A DNA stretch of 64,000 bases from an uncultured Acetatifactor sp. (GCA_934402375.1 CAKRUB010000011.1:1-64000); one strand, 5' to 3'. Positions 1-8,885 are shown, numbered from the stretch's first letter. The notes: a model not told the origin generated them from the sequence alone. Numbers and translations: made by a program.

Positions 1-80
1 TAATTTGACCACTATAAACCCATAAATTTCCGTTCAAATTCCATCAAAACCGAACAGTCCAGGCAGAATTTTGGGTAAAG

Positions 81-111
81 AAAAAGCCCGGAAAATGGTG
101 TATTTCCGGGC
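81..111 (-). terminator. Rho-independent terminator after rpsI
   Basis: A 9-bp perfect stem (GCCCGGAAA at 86-94 with its complement at 103-111) encloses an 8-nt loop and is followed, in the leftward direction, by five T residues (81-85). It sits 26 nt past the rpsI stop and closes the rplM-rpsI unit. A T run on the other side (112-117) makes it usable in both directions. Positions 1-80 show nothing else. Confidence 0.9.
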
Positions 112-136
112 TTTTTTAGCATTATTAAGCTGTAGA

Positions 137-532
137 TTATCTCTTGCTGAACTGCGGCGCACGTCTTGCAGCCTTTAAGCCGTATTTCTTTCTTTCCTTC
201 ATACGAGGGTCTCTGGTAAGGAAGCCAGCCTTCTTCAGAGCAGGTCTGTAATCTGCATCTACCTGAAGCAGCGCTCTTGCGATACCGTGTCTGATTGCAC
301 CAGCCTGACCGGTGTATCCGCCACCCTTTACGTTGATGATGACATCAAACTTGTCAGCGGTCTCTGTCAGAGTCAGAGGCTGACGAACGATAACCTTCAG
401 TGTCTCCAGTCCGAAGTACTCGTCCATGCTTCTCTTATTGATGGTAACATCGCCCTTGCCGGGTACTAAATATACTCTTGCGATGGATTTCTTTCTTCTA
501 CCTGTACCATAGTACTTTTCAGTCTTTGCCAT
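137..532 (-). CDS. rpsI: Ribosomal protein S9
   Basis: 131 residues, the usual length. It is the small-subunit protein whose C-terminal tail reaches the P-site tRNA. The N-terminus contains the family stretch [14 protein letters not shown], and the C-terminus is the basic tail ending QFSKR that S9 proteins share. It follows rplM by 21 nt with its own GGAGGAGAAA ribosome binding site, forming the conserved rplM-rpsI pair. A terminator follows immediately. Confidence 0.98.
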   Translation of the reverse strand: MAKTEKYYGTGRRKKSIARVYLVPGKGDVTINKRSMDEYFGLETLKVIVRQPLTLTETADKFDVIINVKGGGYTGQAGAIRHGIARALLQVDADYRPALKKAGFLTRDPRMKERKKYGLKAARRAPQFSKR

Positions 533-553
533 TGATTTTTCTCCTCCTATCCT

Positions 554-982
554 TTAGAATGTCAGTACTTCAGGCTTCTGAGCCGCATGCTTGTGGTCAG
601 GTCCTGCATAAACATAAAGCTTTGTGTACATCTGTCTTCCTAAAGGTCCCTTGGGAAGCATACCCTTAACTGCGAGCTCAATTACTTCCTCAGGCTTCTT
701 ATCCAGCTTCTCTCTCAGAGTAGCTTCCTTCATGCCGCCAACATAATCAGAATGACGACGATATACCTTCTGATCCATCTTCTTACCGGTTACTTTGATC
801 TTCTCAGCATTGATAACGATCACATAGTCACCTGTGTCAATGTGAGGAGTGAAGATTGCCTTATTCTTTCCTCTCAAAACCTTGGCAACCTCAGAGCAAA
901 GGCGTCCAAGAGTCATATCTGTAGCGTCTACCACATACCACTTTCTGTCGATGGTAGCAGGACTAGCCATAAATGTTTTCAT
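554..982 (-). CDS. rplM: Ribosomal protein L13
   Basis: 142 residues, typical for L13, an early-assembly 23S rRNA binder. The start [15 protein letters not shown] matches the family; GGAGGG lies 8 nt upstream. The family stretch around [20 protein letters not shown] is present near residues 109-128. It is first gene of the rplM-rpsI operon, driven by the promoter at 1184-1212 with a leader of nearly 200 nt. Whether this leader folds into the Firmicutes L13 autoregulatory leader could not be established by eye. Confidence 0.98.
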   Translation of the reverse strand: MKTFMASPATIDRKWYVVDATDMTLGRLCSEVAKVLRGKNKAIFTPHIDTGDYVIVINAEKIKVTGKKMDQKVYRRHSDYVGGMKEATLREKLDKKPEEVIELAVKGMLPKGPLGRQMYTKLYVYAGPDHKHAAQKPEVLTF

Positions 983-1183
983 GATATTCCCTCCGTATTA
1001 CTTTCTTCGACTTTTGTACCGAAACAGTTTCAGCAGCTTCGGATTTCTTGTTCTGTCTCTGATCCGCTCCCGCAGATGTCCGGCTACGGTCTCAAATCTC
1101 CTCAGAACGGTTCGTTTTCTATATAGTATCGCTTGGCCGGGGCTTTGGCTTCAGCGCATAGAAACACTGCCACACATCCATAG

Positions 1184-1212
1184 ATTATATTATAAGGGAC
1201 TTGCGCTGTCAA
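1184..1212 (-). promoter_or_regulatory. Promoter of rplM-rpsI
   Basis: Reading leftwards: TTGACA (1212-1207), a 17-nt spacer, then TATAAT (1189-1184), a perfect sigma-A consensus. The expected start is near 1177, leaving a leader of about 195 nt before rplM. The promoter lies just past the truA stop, so rplM-rpsI is uncoupled from the ecf-truA unit although no terminator is obvious after truA. Confidence 0.85.
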
Positions 1213-1238
1213 GATAATTTTGGAAAAACTTGCGTGAA

Positions 1239-1979
1239 TCAGCCCAGAAACTCATATTTCACCAGTGTCAGTCCGCAGGCGGGGGCGGTTGCACCGGCTG
1301 CCGAACGATCCCGCGCCGCAAGAAGGTCACCCATGGATTCCGGCGCGCGCTTCCCGAGCCCTACCTCCATCAGCGTTCCCGCTATGATTCTTACCATATT
1401 ATAGAGAAAGCCGTTTCCGCTGACCCGGATGACAAGCTCGTTTCCCTGCTCCTCCACATTCACGGAGTAGACTGTCCTGACTGTGCTCTCCACCTGTGCA
1501 CCTGTCTGGCAGAAGCTCTTAAAATCATGTTCTCCCTCAAGGAATGCCGCCGCCTCACGCATCCTTGCGACATCCAACGGACGGTAGGTGAAATAAGTGT
1601 AAAGGCGTTTCACCGGCATCGGGAACTCCGCCCTGTAAATACGGTATTCATAGGTCTTGCGGCTCTCGCAGTGTCTCGGATGCCAATCCGGCGCGACCTC
1701 CTCTGACTTCTGTATACGGATGTCCTCCGGCAGCCTCTGGTTCAACGCGTAAGATATTTTTTCGGCAGGCATCCGGCTCTCCGTGTCAAAGACCGCAATA
1801 TTTCCCAGCGCATGTACGCCGGAATCAGTTCTGCTTGCTCCAATGACCTCTATTTTCTCCCCGAACAGCTCTGACAGGCAGCGGTTCAGCTCGGCTTCTA
1901 TCGTGATCCCGTTGTCCTGCACCTGCCAGCCATGATAGTTCGTTCCGTCATACGCGACGGTCAGACGCACTCTCTTCAT
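1239..1979 (-). CDS. truA: tRNA pseudouridine synthase A
   Basis: 246 residues, normal for TruA, which isomerises uridines 38-40 in the tRNA anticodon arm. The family signature GASRTDSGVHA gives the catalytic Asp at residue 52. The reading frame stays open upstream to 2210, but the start at 1979 (MKRVRLTVAYDG) is chosen because it has a GAGGAAAG site and matches the family N-terminus. It is last gene of ecfA1-ecfA2-ecfT-truA, a common Firmicutes order, 170 nt after ecfT. A divergent copy of the dispersed RBS element lies just upstream. Confidence 0.97.
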   Translation of the reverse strand: MKRVRLTVAYDGTNYHGWQVQDNGITIEAELNRCLSELFGEKIEVIGASRTDSGVHALGNIAVFDTESRMPAEKISYALNQRLPEDIRIQKSEEVAPDWHPRHCESRKTYEYRIYRAEFPMPVKRLYTYFTYRPLDVARMREAAAFLEGEHDFKSFCQTGAQVESTVRTVYSVNVEEQGNELVIRVSGNGFLYNMVRIIAGTLMEVGLGKRAPESMGDLLAARDRSAAGATAPACGLTLVKYEFLG

Positions 1980-1984
1980 ACTTT

Positions 1985-2020
1985 CCTCATTTCTAAAGCC
2001 GCCCTCTCGAAGAGCGCATA
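1985..2020 (-). repeat. Dispersed RBS-linked element, copy upstream of truA
   Basis: On the minus strand this 36-nt stretch begins TATGCGC and ends AGAAATGAGG, the same ends as the copies at 4661-4690 and 45557-45586, but with a different, longer middle that can form a CTCTTCGAGAG hairpin. The GAGG forms the truA ribosome binding site. It is the most divergent copy that still keeps both ends. Confidence 0.5.
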
Positions 2021-2149
2021 TTCCATGATACTGAGTCAAAAGCCCCGATAGGCTGTAGTTGTCGGAATTGCTTGAATGTGTAGGAACCCTGAAAACAATT
2101 CCGACCACTTCAGCCGGATGGAGCTTTGCCCCCAATATTATTCCATTTC

Positions 2150-2959
2150 TCAGATCCCCAACGCCAGTCTTCCAAGTCCGATGCTTGCCACCAGATATAC
2201 CAAAATGCATAAATATGCGATGCCATCCCGCCTTTTATAGACCAGAGGCTTCATTTTCGTTCTTCCGTCGCCGCCCCGGTAACATCTCGCCTCCATCGCC
2301 ATGGCAAGGTCGTTCGCCCGCCGGAAGGCAGAGATGAACAGCGGCACCAGAAGCGGCACCAGTGCCTTCGCACGGCGGATCAGATTACCGCTCTCAAAGT
2401 CCGCCCCTCTGGCGATCTGCGCCTTCATAATTTTATCCGTCTCCTCGAGCAGTATGGGAATGAACCGCAGCGCGATCGACATCATCATCGCCACCTCATG
2501 CACCGGAACCTTAAACAGTTTCAGCGGGCGCAGCCCTTTTTCCAGTCCGTCCGTCAGGTTGTTCGGCGTTGTCGTCAGAGTCATGATGGAGGAACCGATA
2601 ATCAGCATCGTGAGCCGGACTGCCATCGTCACCGCAGTCGCCAGCCCTTCCTTCGTAATCGTCAGCTTCCATATGGAAATCAGCGTTTCTCCCGGTGTCA
2701 GAAAGAGGTTGAATACCACTGTGATCAACAGCAGGAACACAACCGCCCGCATTCCCTTCACCATGAACCGGAAGGGTACATGTGAAAGCCCTATCACCAC
2801 TGCCAGAAACAAGGCGGCGACCAGATAGCCTATGAAGTTTCGGAAAAAGAACAGGGAGATGATAAACAGCAGGGTTCCCGCCAGCTTCACGCGGGGATCC
2901 AGTCTGTGAATCACCGATTCCGTCTGATAATATTGTCCCAAAGTAATATCTCTTAGCAT
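2150..2959 (-). CDS. ecfT: ECF transporter transmembrane subunit EcfT
   Basis: 269 residues with about six hydrophobic segments (for example 24-45, 46-60, 70-90, 110-130). It is the scaffold of energy-coupling-factor vitamin/metal importers, linking the two ATPases to an S component. The two Ala-Arg coupling motifs are visible: ARG at 183-185 and ARC at 224-226 (EARCYRGG). Its start overlaps the end of ecfA2 by 7 nt, so the two are probably translationally coupled. No S component lies in the window, as expected for a shared group II module. Confidence 0.96.
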   Translation of the reverse strand: MLRDITLGQYYQTESVIHRLDPRVKLAGTLLFIISLFFFRNFIGYLVAALFLAVVIGLSHVPFRFMVKGMRAVVFLLLITVVFNLFLTPGETLISIWKLTITKEGLATAVTMAVRLTMLIIGSSIMTLTTTPNNLTDGLEKGLRPLKLFKVPVHEVAMMMSIALRFIPILLEETDKIMKAQIARGADFESGNLIRRAKALVPLLVPLFISAFRRANDLAMAMEARCYRGGDGRTKMKPLVYKRRDGIAYLCILVYLVASIGLGRLALGI

Positions 2960-3798
2960 AATGTCTCCAGTATTGTCTCTGCCGCCTCTTCTATCGTAGT
3001 TGCACTCGTATCAACATTCAGTCCGCGTTTCCTCAATTCATGCAGAATATAAGTGACCTGCGGTGCGGCAAGTCCCACTTCCTCCAGCTCCTTATAATGT
3101 GCGAATACTTTTCTGGGAATATCATCGAACATGACACTACCCTTGTTCATCACGATGATGCGATCCACATATTCCGCCACGTCCTCCATGCTGTGCGAAA
3201 CCAGTATGATTGTCATGCCCGTCTCCGTCTGGAGCTTCTTGATCTGGTGAAGGATTTCATCTCTTCCCTTCGGATCAAGCCCTGCCGTCGGCTCATCCAG
3301 CACCAGAACCTCCGGTTTCATCGCAAGCACGCCAGCGATGGCGACACGTCTCTTCTGCCCGCCGGAAAGCTCAAAGGGCGATTGATAAAAAAGTTCGTCG
3401 GGCAGCCCTACCTTTCGCAGCGCGTCATATGCCCGAAGCTCTATCTCCTTCTTGTCCAGCCCGAGGTTTTTCGGGCCGAAGCATACATCCGTAAAAACAT
3501 CGATCTCAAAGAGCTGGTGCTCGGGGTACTGGAAGACCAGTCCCACCTTGCTGCGCAGCTGCTTCATATTATAACCCTTGTCGTAAATATCCTCTCCGTT
3601 AAAGTAGATGCTCCCCGAGGATGCCCTGATCAGTCCATTCAGATGTTGTACAAGCGTAGATTTCCCGGAACCAGTGTGTCCGATAATCCCGACAAACTGT
3701 CCGTCCGGTATCTGAAGACAGACATCATCCAGCGCCTTGACCGCCAGCGGCGTATCCGCGCCATATATATAATTTACATGATCCAGAATAATCGACAT
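2953..3798 (-). CDS. ecfA2: ECF transporter ATPase EcfA2
   Basis: 281 residues. ABC ATPase of the ECF module: Walker A GHTGSGKST near 40-48, Q-loop FQYPEHQLF near 89-97, signature LSGGQKRR near 144-151, Walker B LVLDEP near 165-170. The start at 3798 (MSIILDHV) is preferred over one 27 nt upstream because GAGGAAGAT precedes it. The C-terminal ECF-specific tail is present. It follows ecfA1 by 7 nt, and its RBS lies over the ecfA1 stop codon. Confidence 0.96.
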   Translation of the reverse strand: MSIILDHVNYIYGADTPLAVKALDDVCLQIPDGQFVGIIGHTGSGKSTLVQHLNGLIRASSGSIYFNGEDIYDKGYNMKQLRSKVGLVFQYPEHQLFEIDVFTDVCFGPKNLGLDKKEIELRAYDALRKVGLPDELFYQSPFELSGGQKRRVAIAGVLAMKPEVLVLDEPTAGLDPKGRDEILHQIKKLQTETGMTIILVSHSMEDVAEYVDRIIVMNKGSVMFDDIPRKVFAHYKELEEVGLAAPQVTYILHELRKRGLNVDTSATTIEEAAETILETLC

Positions 3799-3803
3799 AT
3801 CTT

Positions 3804-3819
3804 CCTCATTTCCGGCATA
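3804..3819 (-). repeat. Minimal form of the RBS-linked element at the ecfA1/ecfA2 junction
   Basis: On the minus strand TATGCCGGAAATGAGG: the two ends of the dispersed element joined, with the internal hairpin missing. It covers the ecfA1 stop (AAATGA) and the ecfA2 ribosome binding site (GAGG). It may be a coincidental resemblance or a deletion form; it is listed because three neighbouring genes of one operon carry related sequences at this position. Confidence 0.3.
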
Positions 3820-4654
3820 AAACATCTGCCAGCTCTTCTATTGTCAGTATTCCGTCAGGAATGGCAATTCCCTTTTTCTGCAGCTCATAGGCAAGCAGTG
3901 TCACCTGCGGTACATCGAGACGCAGCGCCTTCAGCTTCTCCACCTGTGAAAAAATCTCCCTTGGCGTACCCTCCATGGCAATTCCGCCGTTCTCCATGAC
4001 AAACACCTTGTCCGCATGAATGATCTCTTCCATATAATGAGTGATCAGAATGACCGTTACACCCTCCACGTCATTCAGGGCACGCACCGCCCGGATTACC
4101 TCCTTGCGCCCGCTGGGGTCAAGCATCGCCGTCGGCTCGTCCAGCACAATACATTTCGGATGCATCGCCAGCACGCCGGCAATGGACACTCTCTGCTTCT
4201 GTCCGCCGGAGAGCTTGTTCGGCGAATATTTGCGGAACTCATACATGCCCACCGCACGAAGGCTTTCCTCGACGTGCTCCCAGATCTCCTTTGTCGGAAT
4301 CCCCATGTTTTCGGGACCGAAACCGACATCCTCCTCGACAACCTGTCCGATGATCTGGTTGTCCGGGTTCTGAAAGACCATGCCCGCCGTCTGGCGGATG
4401 TCCCACACCTTGTCCTCATCTGAGGTATTCATCCCATTCACCCAGACCGTTCCCTCAGTCGGATTCAGTATGGCGTTGATATGCTTTGCCAGTGTGGATT
4501 TCCCGGAACCATTGTGTCCCAGTATGGCTATAAAATCACCCTGCGCAATGTCAAGGCTCACATGATCGACCGCCGTGGTGATTCCTTCGACATTGCCTTC
4601 TTCATCACGCCTGATATATTCAAATGTTACATCCTCTGCCTTGATAATGCCCAT
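3806..4654 (-). CDS. ecfA1: ECF transporter ATPase EcfA1
   Basis: 282 residues. First gene of the ECF importer operon: ABC ATPase with Walker [11 protein letters not shown]-loop FQNPDNQ, signature LSGGQKQR and Walker [11 protein letters not shown], then the ECF C-terminal domain. The start at 4654 ([14 protein letters not shown]) is chosen because the upstream in-frame ATG at 4738 lies at the predicted transcription start and ATGAGG precedes the inner start. EcfA1 and EcfA2 pair as a heterodimer on EcfT. Confidence 0.96.
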   Translation of the reverse strand: MGIIKAEDVTFEYIRRDEEGNVEGITTAVDHVSLDIAQGDFIAILGHNGSGKSTLAKHINAILNPTEGTVWVNGMNTSDEDKVWDIRQTAGMVFQNPDNQIIGQVVEEDVGFGPENMGIPTKEIWEHVEESLRAVGMYEFRKYSPNKLSGGQKQRVSIAGVLAMHPKCIVLDEPTAMLDPSGRKEVIRAVRALNDVEGVTVILITHYMEEIIHADKVFVMENGGIAMEGTPREIFSQVEKLKALRLDVPQVTLLAYELQKKGIAIPDGILTIEELADVLCRK

Positions 4655-4660
4655 GTTTTT

Positions 4661-4690
4661 CCTCATTTCTGCACACGATCCTTGCGCATA
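4661..4690 (-). repeat. Dispersed RBS-linked element, copy upstream of ecfA1
   Basis: 30 nt that match the copy at 45557-45586 at 26 of 30 positions. On the minus strand it begins TATGCGCAA, has a near-palindromic centre (GCGCAAGGATCGTGTGC) and ends GAAATGAGG, where GAGG is the ecfA1 ribosome binding site. It can be read as a micro-gene MRKDRVQK whose TGA stop overlaps the RBS. Confidence 0.7.
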
Positions 4691-4743
4691 CCGAGTTTGT
4701 GTTAACACTTCCCTGTTGTCAGCCGTCTTTTGACTCATGTTCC

Positions 4744-4772
4744 ATTATATTAAAACAGTGCCGGAATTACAA
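4744..4772 (-). promoter_or_regulatory. Promoter of ecfA1A2T-truA
   Basis: Leftwards: TTGTAA (4772-4767), 17-nt spacer, TATAAT (4749-4744). The expected start near 4737 leaves a leader of about 80 nt that contains the dispersed RBS element. The position rules out translation from the longer in-frame ATG at 4738. Confidence 0.75.
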
Positions 4773-4854
4773 GGCTTTCCTGACAATCGTGAGCATGTCT
4801 TCCCGTGACAGGATACTGGGTGCAAAAGCGGCTCTGTCCTGCGCCTCCCACTCA

Positions 4855-4883
4855 TTTACAAAAAACGCATAGCATGGTAAACT
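4855..4883 (+). promoter_or_regulatory. Possible promoter of the M15-type peptidase gene
   Basis: TTTACA (4855-4860), 17-nt spacer, TAAACT (4878-4883); the -10 is a partial match. It lies 33 nt before the start codon at 4916 and is divergent from the ecfA1 promoter. Confidence 0.45.
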
Positions 4884-4915
4884 TGCTATACGAAATCATT
4901 TCTTCTGGAGGAATC

Positions 4916-5827
4916 ATGGATAAAACCAAACTCATAAAAACAATCGTGCTCCTCGCCGCCATCGCAGTGATTGTGGGCTGTCTTCTTCGGGCAGCACAGG
5001 GCAACTCAATGAGTCTTACCGAATATGCAAATCAGAACCTTGCGAACCACCAAACGGACACTGAGACATCGCCCGAGCCCACTGTTGACAAATCCGATAC
5101 CTCTGCCGGAGGGCCCGACGCATCTGCTGAAGAACCGACAGCAGACAGCACACCGGAGCCTGACGACACGCCTTCTTCCACGCTCACCGGCGCGTCCCTG
5201 AATGGCAGTTCACAGCTCGAAAACCGTGTCACCTACACGGAGGGCTTTTACTACGAAGCCATTTCCGACACTCTCAGACGTTATATCACGGGAATATCTT
5301 ACCCGGCTGAGGATGCGGAAATATCTCTGGACGAGCTCCGCTATGTGCACATCTGGCACTATAATTTCAACGACGATCCCGTTGAGGGCGAGCTGATCTG
5401 CAACGAGGCAATTGCCCAGGATCTCGTGGAGATATTTTATGAACTATACCGGAATGAATATCAGCTGGAGCAGGTATTGTTGATCGATGAATTTGACGGG
5501 GATGATATTTCTTCCATGGAAGCAAACAATACCTCCTGCTTCAACTACCGCCCCATTCAGGACAGTAACAGGCTTTCAAAGCATGCCCTCGGACTTGCCG
5601 TTGACATCAACCCGCTCTATAATCCTTATATAACCTATAACACGGACGGAACGGAGGATGTCTCACCTGTATCGGGCAGTACCTACGCTGACCGCTCCGC
5701 TTCCTTCTCCTATAAGATCGATGAGTCTGACCTATGCTACAAGCTCTTCATCCAGCATGGCTTTACCTGGGGCGGCAACTGGAACAACTGCAGGGATTAC
5801 CAGCACTTCCAGAAAGTTTTCCGTTAA
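4916..5827 (+). CDS. Membrane-anchored M15-family (VanY/CwlK-like) peptidase
   Basis: 303 residues. The start at 4916 follows TGGAGGAATC. Residues 7-27 are a signal anchor, then about 70 residues rich in Thr, Pro, Glu, Asp and Ala form a disordered spacer. The C-terminal half resembles the M15C zinc peptidases that act on peptidoglycan stems: SKHALGLAVD gives the zinc ligands His223 and Asp230, and DYQHF near the end supplies His297. Expected role: a surface D,D-carboxypeptidase or L-Ala-D-Glu-type endopeptidase; the exact bond cut cannot be told. It lies on the opposite strand inside the ribosomal/ecf block. Confidence 0.85.
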   Translation: MDKTKLIKTIVLLAAIAVIVGCLLRAAQGNSMSLTEYANQNLANHQTDTETSPEPTVDKSDTSAGGPDASAEEPTADSTPEPDDTPSSTLTGASLNGSSQLENRVTYTEGFYYEAISDTLRRYITGISYPAEDAEISLDELRYVHIWHYNFNDDPVEGELICNEAIAQDLVEIFYELYRNEYQLEQVLLIDEFDGDDISSMEANNTSCFNYRPIQDSNRLSKHALGLAVDINPLYNPYITYNTDGTEDVSPVSGSTYADRSASFSYKIDESDLCYKLFIQHGFTWGGNWNNCRDYQHFQKVFR

Positions 5828-5846
5828 AAAACTTGTGTATGCTAAA

Positions 5847-5880
5847 GGAGCCGGTGTGCTACCACACCGACTCCTCTTTT
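5847..5880 (+). terminator. Terminator between the M15 peptidase gene and rplQ
   Basis: GGAG-C-CGGTGTG (5847-5858) pairs with CACACCG-A-CTCC (5863-5874) with one mismatch and a 4-nt loop, followed by TCTTTTATTT. It serves the peptidase gene and, read leftwards, could also stop transcripts leaving rplQ. Confidence 0.85.
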
Positions 5881-5901
5881 ATTTCTGTATAAAACGCAGC
5901 C

Positions 5902-6438
5902 TTATACCAGCTCGAGAACTACTTCCAGAGCTGCATCGCCCTTACGCTGACCAATCTTAACGATTCTGGTGTAACCACCCTTGCGGTCTGCATACTTAGG
6001 TGCATACTCATCAAACAGCTTCGCTACCAGATCAACTTCCTTTGTGTTCTTCTTTCTTCCAGCTGCTTCTGTCGGAACAGATACAACAGGATAAAGAACC
6101 TTCAGCATCTGACGTCTTGCATGAGAACGGCTGGGCAGATCCTTCTTGATCTCCTTGTCAACCATCTCAAACTTTGTTACCTTCTTGCCGTCAACAACTT
6201 CCTTAACGCGCTTTCCGTCCTTGTCCTTTACAGGAACCTTTGTGGAAACGGTTACCATCTCGAAGTTATCCTTTTCCTTGCAAGCAAGTGCGATCAGACT
6301 CTCAGCGATCTTTCTTACTTCCTTAGCCTTTGCCTCGGTGGTAACGATCTTGCCGTTGTTCAGCAATGCTGTTACCTGATTTCTTAATAATGCTTTTCTC
6401 TGGGAAGATGTTCTTCCGAGTTTTCTGTACTCTGCCAT
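5902..6438 (-). CDS. rplQ: Ribosomal protein L17, enlarged form
   Basis: 178 residues against roughly 112-130 in most bacteria. The core is clear: [20 protein letters not shown] at the start, HARRQ in the middle, and the C-terminal stretch with [16 protein letters not shown]. The extra length is two insertions: about 45 charged residues before HARRQ ([20 protein letters not shown] region) and about 20 after it. The start at 6438 has AAGGAAAA upstream; the frame stays open further up but without family similarity. Last gene of the alpha operon. Confidence 0.96.
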   Translation of the reverse strand: MAEYRKLGRTSSQRKALLRNQVTALLNNGKIVTTEAKAKEVRKIAESLIALACKEKDNFEMVTVSTKVPVKDKDGKRVKEVVDGKKVTKFEMVDKEIKKDLPSRSHARRQMLKVLYPVVSVPTEAAGRKKNTKEVDLVAKLFDEYAPKYADRKGGYTRIVKIGQRKGDAALEVVLELV

Positions 6439-6590
6439 AATTTTATTTTCCTTTCTCTTTCCATGGTACATCCGGCCACGCGCTTTGGACTTACTTACCG
6501 GATGTCTGGTTTTCACCATTTAGAGATAAACCAGAGATGAACGCTTTGGCTTTACCACCTCCGGGTACCCTACATTTCTTAGTTTTCGGC

Positions 6591-7547
6591 TTATTCCTCC
6601 GAAGGATTCAGCTGGAGACCCAGCTCCTTCAGCTTCGCCAGCACTTCTTCCAAAGACTTACGACCAAGGTTACGCACCTTCATCATGTCCTCAGAAGTCT
6701 TGTTGCAAAGCTCTTCAACCGTATTGATTCCGGCTCTCTTCAAGCAGTTATAAGAACGAACAGAAAGCTCCAGTTCGTCAATGCTCATCTCAAGAACCTT
6801 CTCCTTCTCATCATCTTCCTTCTCTACCATGACTTCTGCAGTCTTGGCATTCTCGGACAGATCAATGAAGAGGCTCAAATGCTCACTCAGCACCTTCGCT
6901 GCAAGGCTTACTGCCTCGTCAGGAACCAAAGTTCCGTTTGTGAACACGTCAAGCGTCAGCTTATCATAATCTGTAATCTGACCTACACGGGTGTTTGCAA
7001 CCGTAACATTCACTCTCTCTACGGGTGTATAGATGGAATCAATTGCGATCACACCAATCGGCAGATCCTCATGCTTATTCTTATCAGCGCTTACATAGCC
7101 ACGTCCTTTGGTAATCGTCAGCTCCATGTACAGCTTGGTATCTTTGCCGCTCAGGGTAGCGATTACAAGGTCGGGATTCAAAATTTCTATATCCTGATCC
7201 GTCTGGATGTCGGAAGCGTGCACAACGCCCTCGCCCTCGAACTCGATGTACGCAGTCTTTGTCTCATTTGTCTCACTGTTGTTCTTAATCGCAAGGCTCT
7301 TGATGTTCATGATGATCTCTGTCACATCTTCCTTCACTCCGGGAATTGAGCTGAACTCATGCAGGACGCCTTCGATCTTGATCTGGCTCACTGCAGCACC
7401 GGGCAATGAAGAGAGCATGATTCTTCTCAGGGAGTTGCCAAGGGTGATACCATAGCCTCTCTCTAAGGGTTCTACAACGAATTTGCCGTACTTCTTGTCT
7501 TCTGAAATTTCAGCAACCTCAATATTCGGTCTCTCAAAATCAAACAC
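6591..7547 (-). CDS. rpoA: RNA polymerase alpha subunit
   Basis: 318 residues, normal length. The N-terminal dimerisation domain carries [17 protein letters not shown], and the C-terminal domain has the DNA- and regulator-contacting stretch [19 protein letters not shown] and a [13 protein letters not shown] helix. The start is a GTG at 7547 with GAGGG 8 nt upstream, giving the family N-terminus [10 protein letters not shown]; no ATG fits. Between rpsD and rplQ as in other Firmicutes. Confidence 0.97.
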   Translation of the reverse strand: MFDFERPNIEVAEISEDKKYGKFVVEPLERGYGITLGNSLRRIMLSSLPGAAVSQIKIEGVLHEFSSIPGVKEDVTEIIMNIKSLAIKNNSETNETKTAYIEFEGEGVVHASDIQTDQDIEILNPDLVIATLSGKDTKLYMELTITKGRGYVSADKNKHEDLPIGVIAIDSIYTPVERVNVTVANTRVGQITDYDKLTLDVFTNGTLVPDEAVSLAAKVLSEHLSLFIDLSENAKTAEVMVEKEDDEKEKVLEMSIDELELSVRSYNCLKRAGINTVEELCNKTSEDMMKVRNLGRKSLEEVLAKLKELGLQLNPSEE

Positions 7548-7651
7548 TGCAAATACCCTCCTTTGGGATTGTTTGTTAAAGACACAAGCACTCTGAAGCC
7601 ATAAATCCACCATAAAAACGGCACATAAATGACCTCAGAGGCAGGTAGGGC

Positions 7652-8245
7652 TTACTTGGAGTACAACTCGACAATAAGCATCTCGTCTACAGGAACATCG
7701 ATCATCTCTCTGGTAGGAAGATTCTTGATCGTTCCCTTGAAGTTATCGATATCTACATCCATCCATTCAGGAACAAGTCTTCCGCCGGTCACCTCAGCGA
7801 TGTCCTTATATCTCTGCATGGTCTTTGCACTCTCTTTGATTTCGATGACATCGCCAGCCTTGATCAGGTAGGACGGAATGTTTACCAGCTTGCCGTTTAC
7901 AAGAACATGCTTATGGTCAACGATCTGTCTTGCTTCTCTTCTGGTTCTTGCGAATCCCATTCTGAATACAACGCTGTCAAGTCTGCTCTCCAGCATGATC
8001 ATCAGGTTTTCACCGGTCATTCCCTTCATTCTGTCAGCCTTCTCATAGTAGTTTCTGAAAGGCTTCTCAAGAACTCCGTAAATGAACTTTGCCTTCTGCT
8101 TCTCACGAAGCTGCAGACCGTACTCACTTACCTTCTTGCCTGCTCTTACGTTCTGTCTGTTGGACTTCTTATCATATCCCAGATAGGAAGGCTCAAGGCC
8201 AAGGGAACGACATCTCTTTAATACGGGTGTGCGATTTACTGCCAT
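7652..8245 (-). CDS. rpsD: Ribosomal protein S4
   Basis: 197 residues. Primary 16S rRNA binder that starts small-subunit assembly. The S4 RNA-binding domain is visible from about residue 88 (RLDSVVFRMGFARTRREARQIVDHKHVLVNGK). The N-terminus has a single Cys (RTPVLKRCRSLG) and so lacks the zinc-binding cysteine cluster of the zinc-containing paralogues. A gap of about 100 nt separates it from rpoA. Confidence 0.97.
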   Translation of the reverse strand: MAVNRTPVLKRCRSLGLEPSYLGYDKKSNRQNVRAGKKVSEYGLQLREKQKAKFIYGVLEKPFRNYYEKADRMKGMTGENLMIMLESRLDSVVFRMGFARTRREARQIVDHKHVLVNGKLVNIPSYLIKAGDVIEIKESAKTMQRYKDIAEVTGGRLVPEWMDVDIDNFKGTIKNLPTREMIDVPVDEMLIVELYSK

Positions 8246-8453
8246 TTTGATTTTCTCCTTTTTATGTTGTTTACAGTACCTGATGCGATGCGCTTATCAA
8301 AATACCTTCTTCCAACCTATTTAACTGTTCAACTAAATACTTACCCAAATCTCCGAATCGAAAATTGCACTGCGTGCATTCTGATTTTCTCGTGTCTTCG
8401 TCGGGCGAAAACAAATGCCTGCTTCGCAGTCGCTTGTTTTTGAGCCTCCTTGA
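8246..8453. other. Hairpin-rich gap between rpsK and rpsD
   Basis: 208 nt without a gene. Positions about 8361-8384 contain GAAAAT and ATTTTC arms around a GCAC/GTGC centre, and about 8409-8438 contain AAAACAA and TTGTTTTT arms around CTGCTTCGCAG. Both would form stable stem-loops in the operon mRNA. No promoter with acceptable spacing was found. Similar hairpin-rich gaps occur at 9258-9648 and 23171-23311. Confidence 0.55.
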
Positions 8454-8849
8454 CTAGACGCGACGTCTCTTGGGAGGACGGCATCCGTTATGAGGAACCG
8501 GTGTCACGTCACGGATACTGATTACTTCCAGACCGCAAGCAGAAAGTGCTCTGATTGCAGCTTCACGTCCTGATCCGGGACCCTTTACGAATACATCAAC
8601 GGATTTCAATCCATGAATTAAAGCAGCCTTTGTAGCTGTCTCTGCAGCCATCTGTGCAGCATATGGAGTAGATTTCCTTGAACCTCTAAATCCCAGACCG
8701 CCGGCACTTGCCCAGCTCAGAGCGTTTCCTTCGCTGTCAGTCAGTGTAACAATTGTGTTGTTAAAGGAAGACTGAATATGTGCCTGTCCGCGTTCAACGT
8801 TTTTCTTTACGCGCTTCTTTGTTACTTTTTTTGCAACCTGTTTCGCCAT
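8454..8849 (-). CDS. rpsK: Ribosomal protein S11
   Basis: 131 residues, normal for this platform protein of the small subunit. Family features: the basic N-terminus, [19 protein letters not shown] near residues 22-40, [20 protein letters not shown] near 47-66, and the C-terminal [19 protein letters not shown]. It follows rpsM by 36 nt. Confidence 0.98.
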   Translation of the reverse strand: MAKQVAKKVTKKRVKKNVERGQAHIQSSFNNTIVTLTDSEGNALSWASAGGLGFRGSRKSTPYAAQMAAETATKAALIHGLKSVDVFVKGPGSGREAAIRALSACGLEVISIRDVTPVPHNGCRPPKRRRV

Positions 8850-8885
8850 TTTAAACTAACCTACTTTCTCATATTAAATAGTTAC

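Noticed and set aside
983..1177. L13-type autoregulatory leader before rplM
   Set aside because: The position is right, but no consensus structure could be confirmed by eye; only the leader length is reported.
4805..4915. Longer N-terminus of the M15 peptidase starting at 4805
   Set aside because: The extension lies across the predicted promoter, lacks a ribosome binding site and would place residues in front of the signal anchor.
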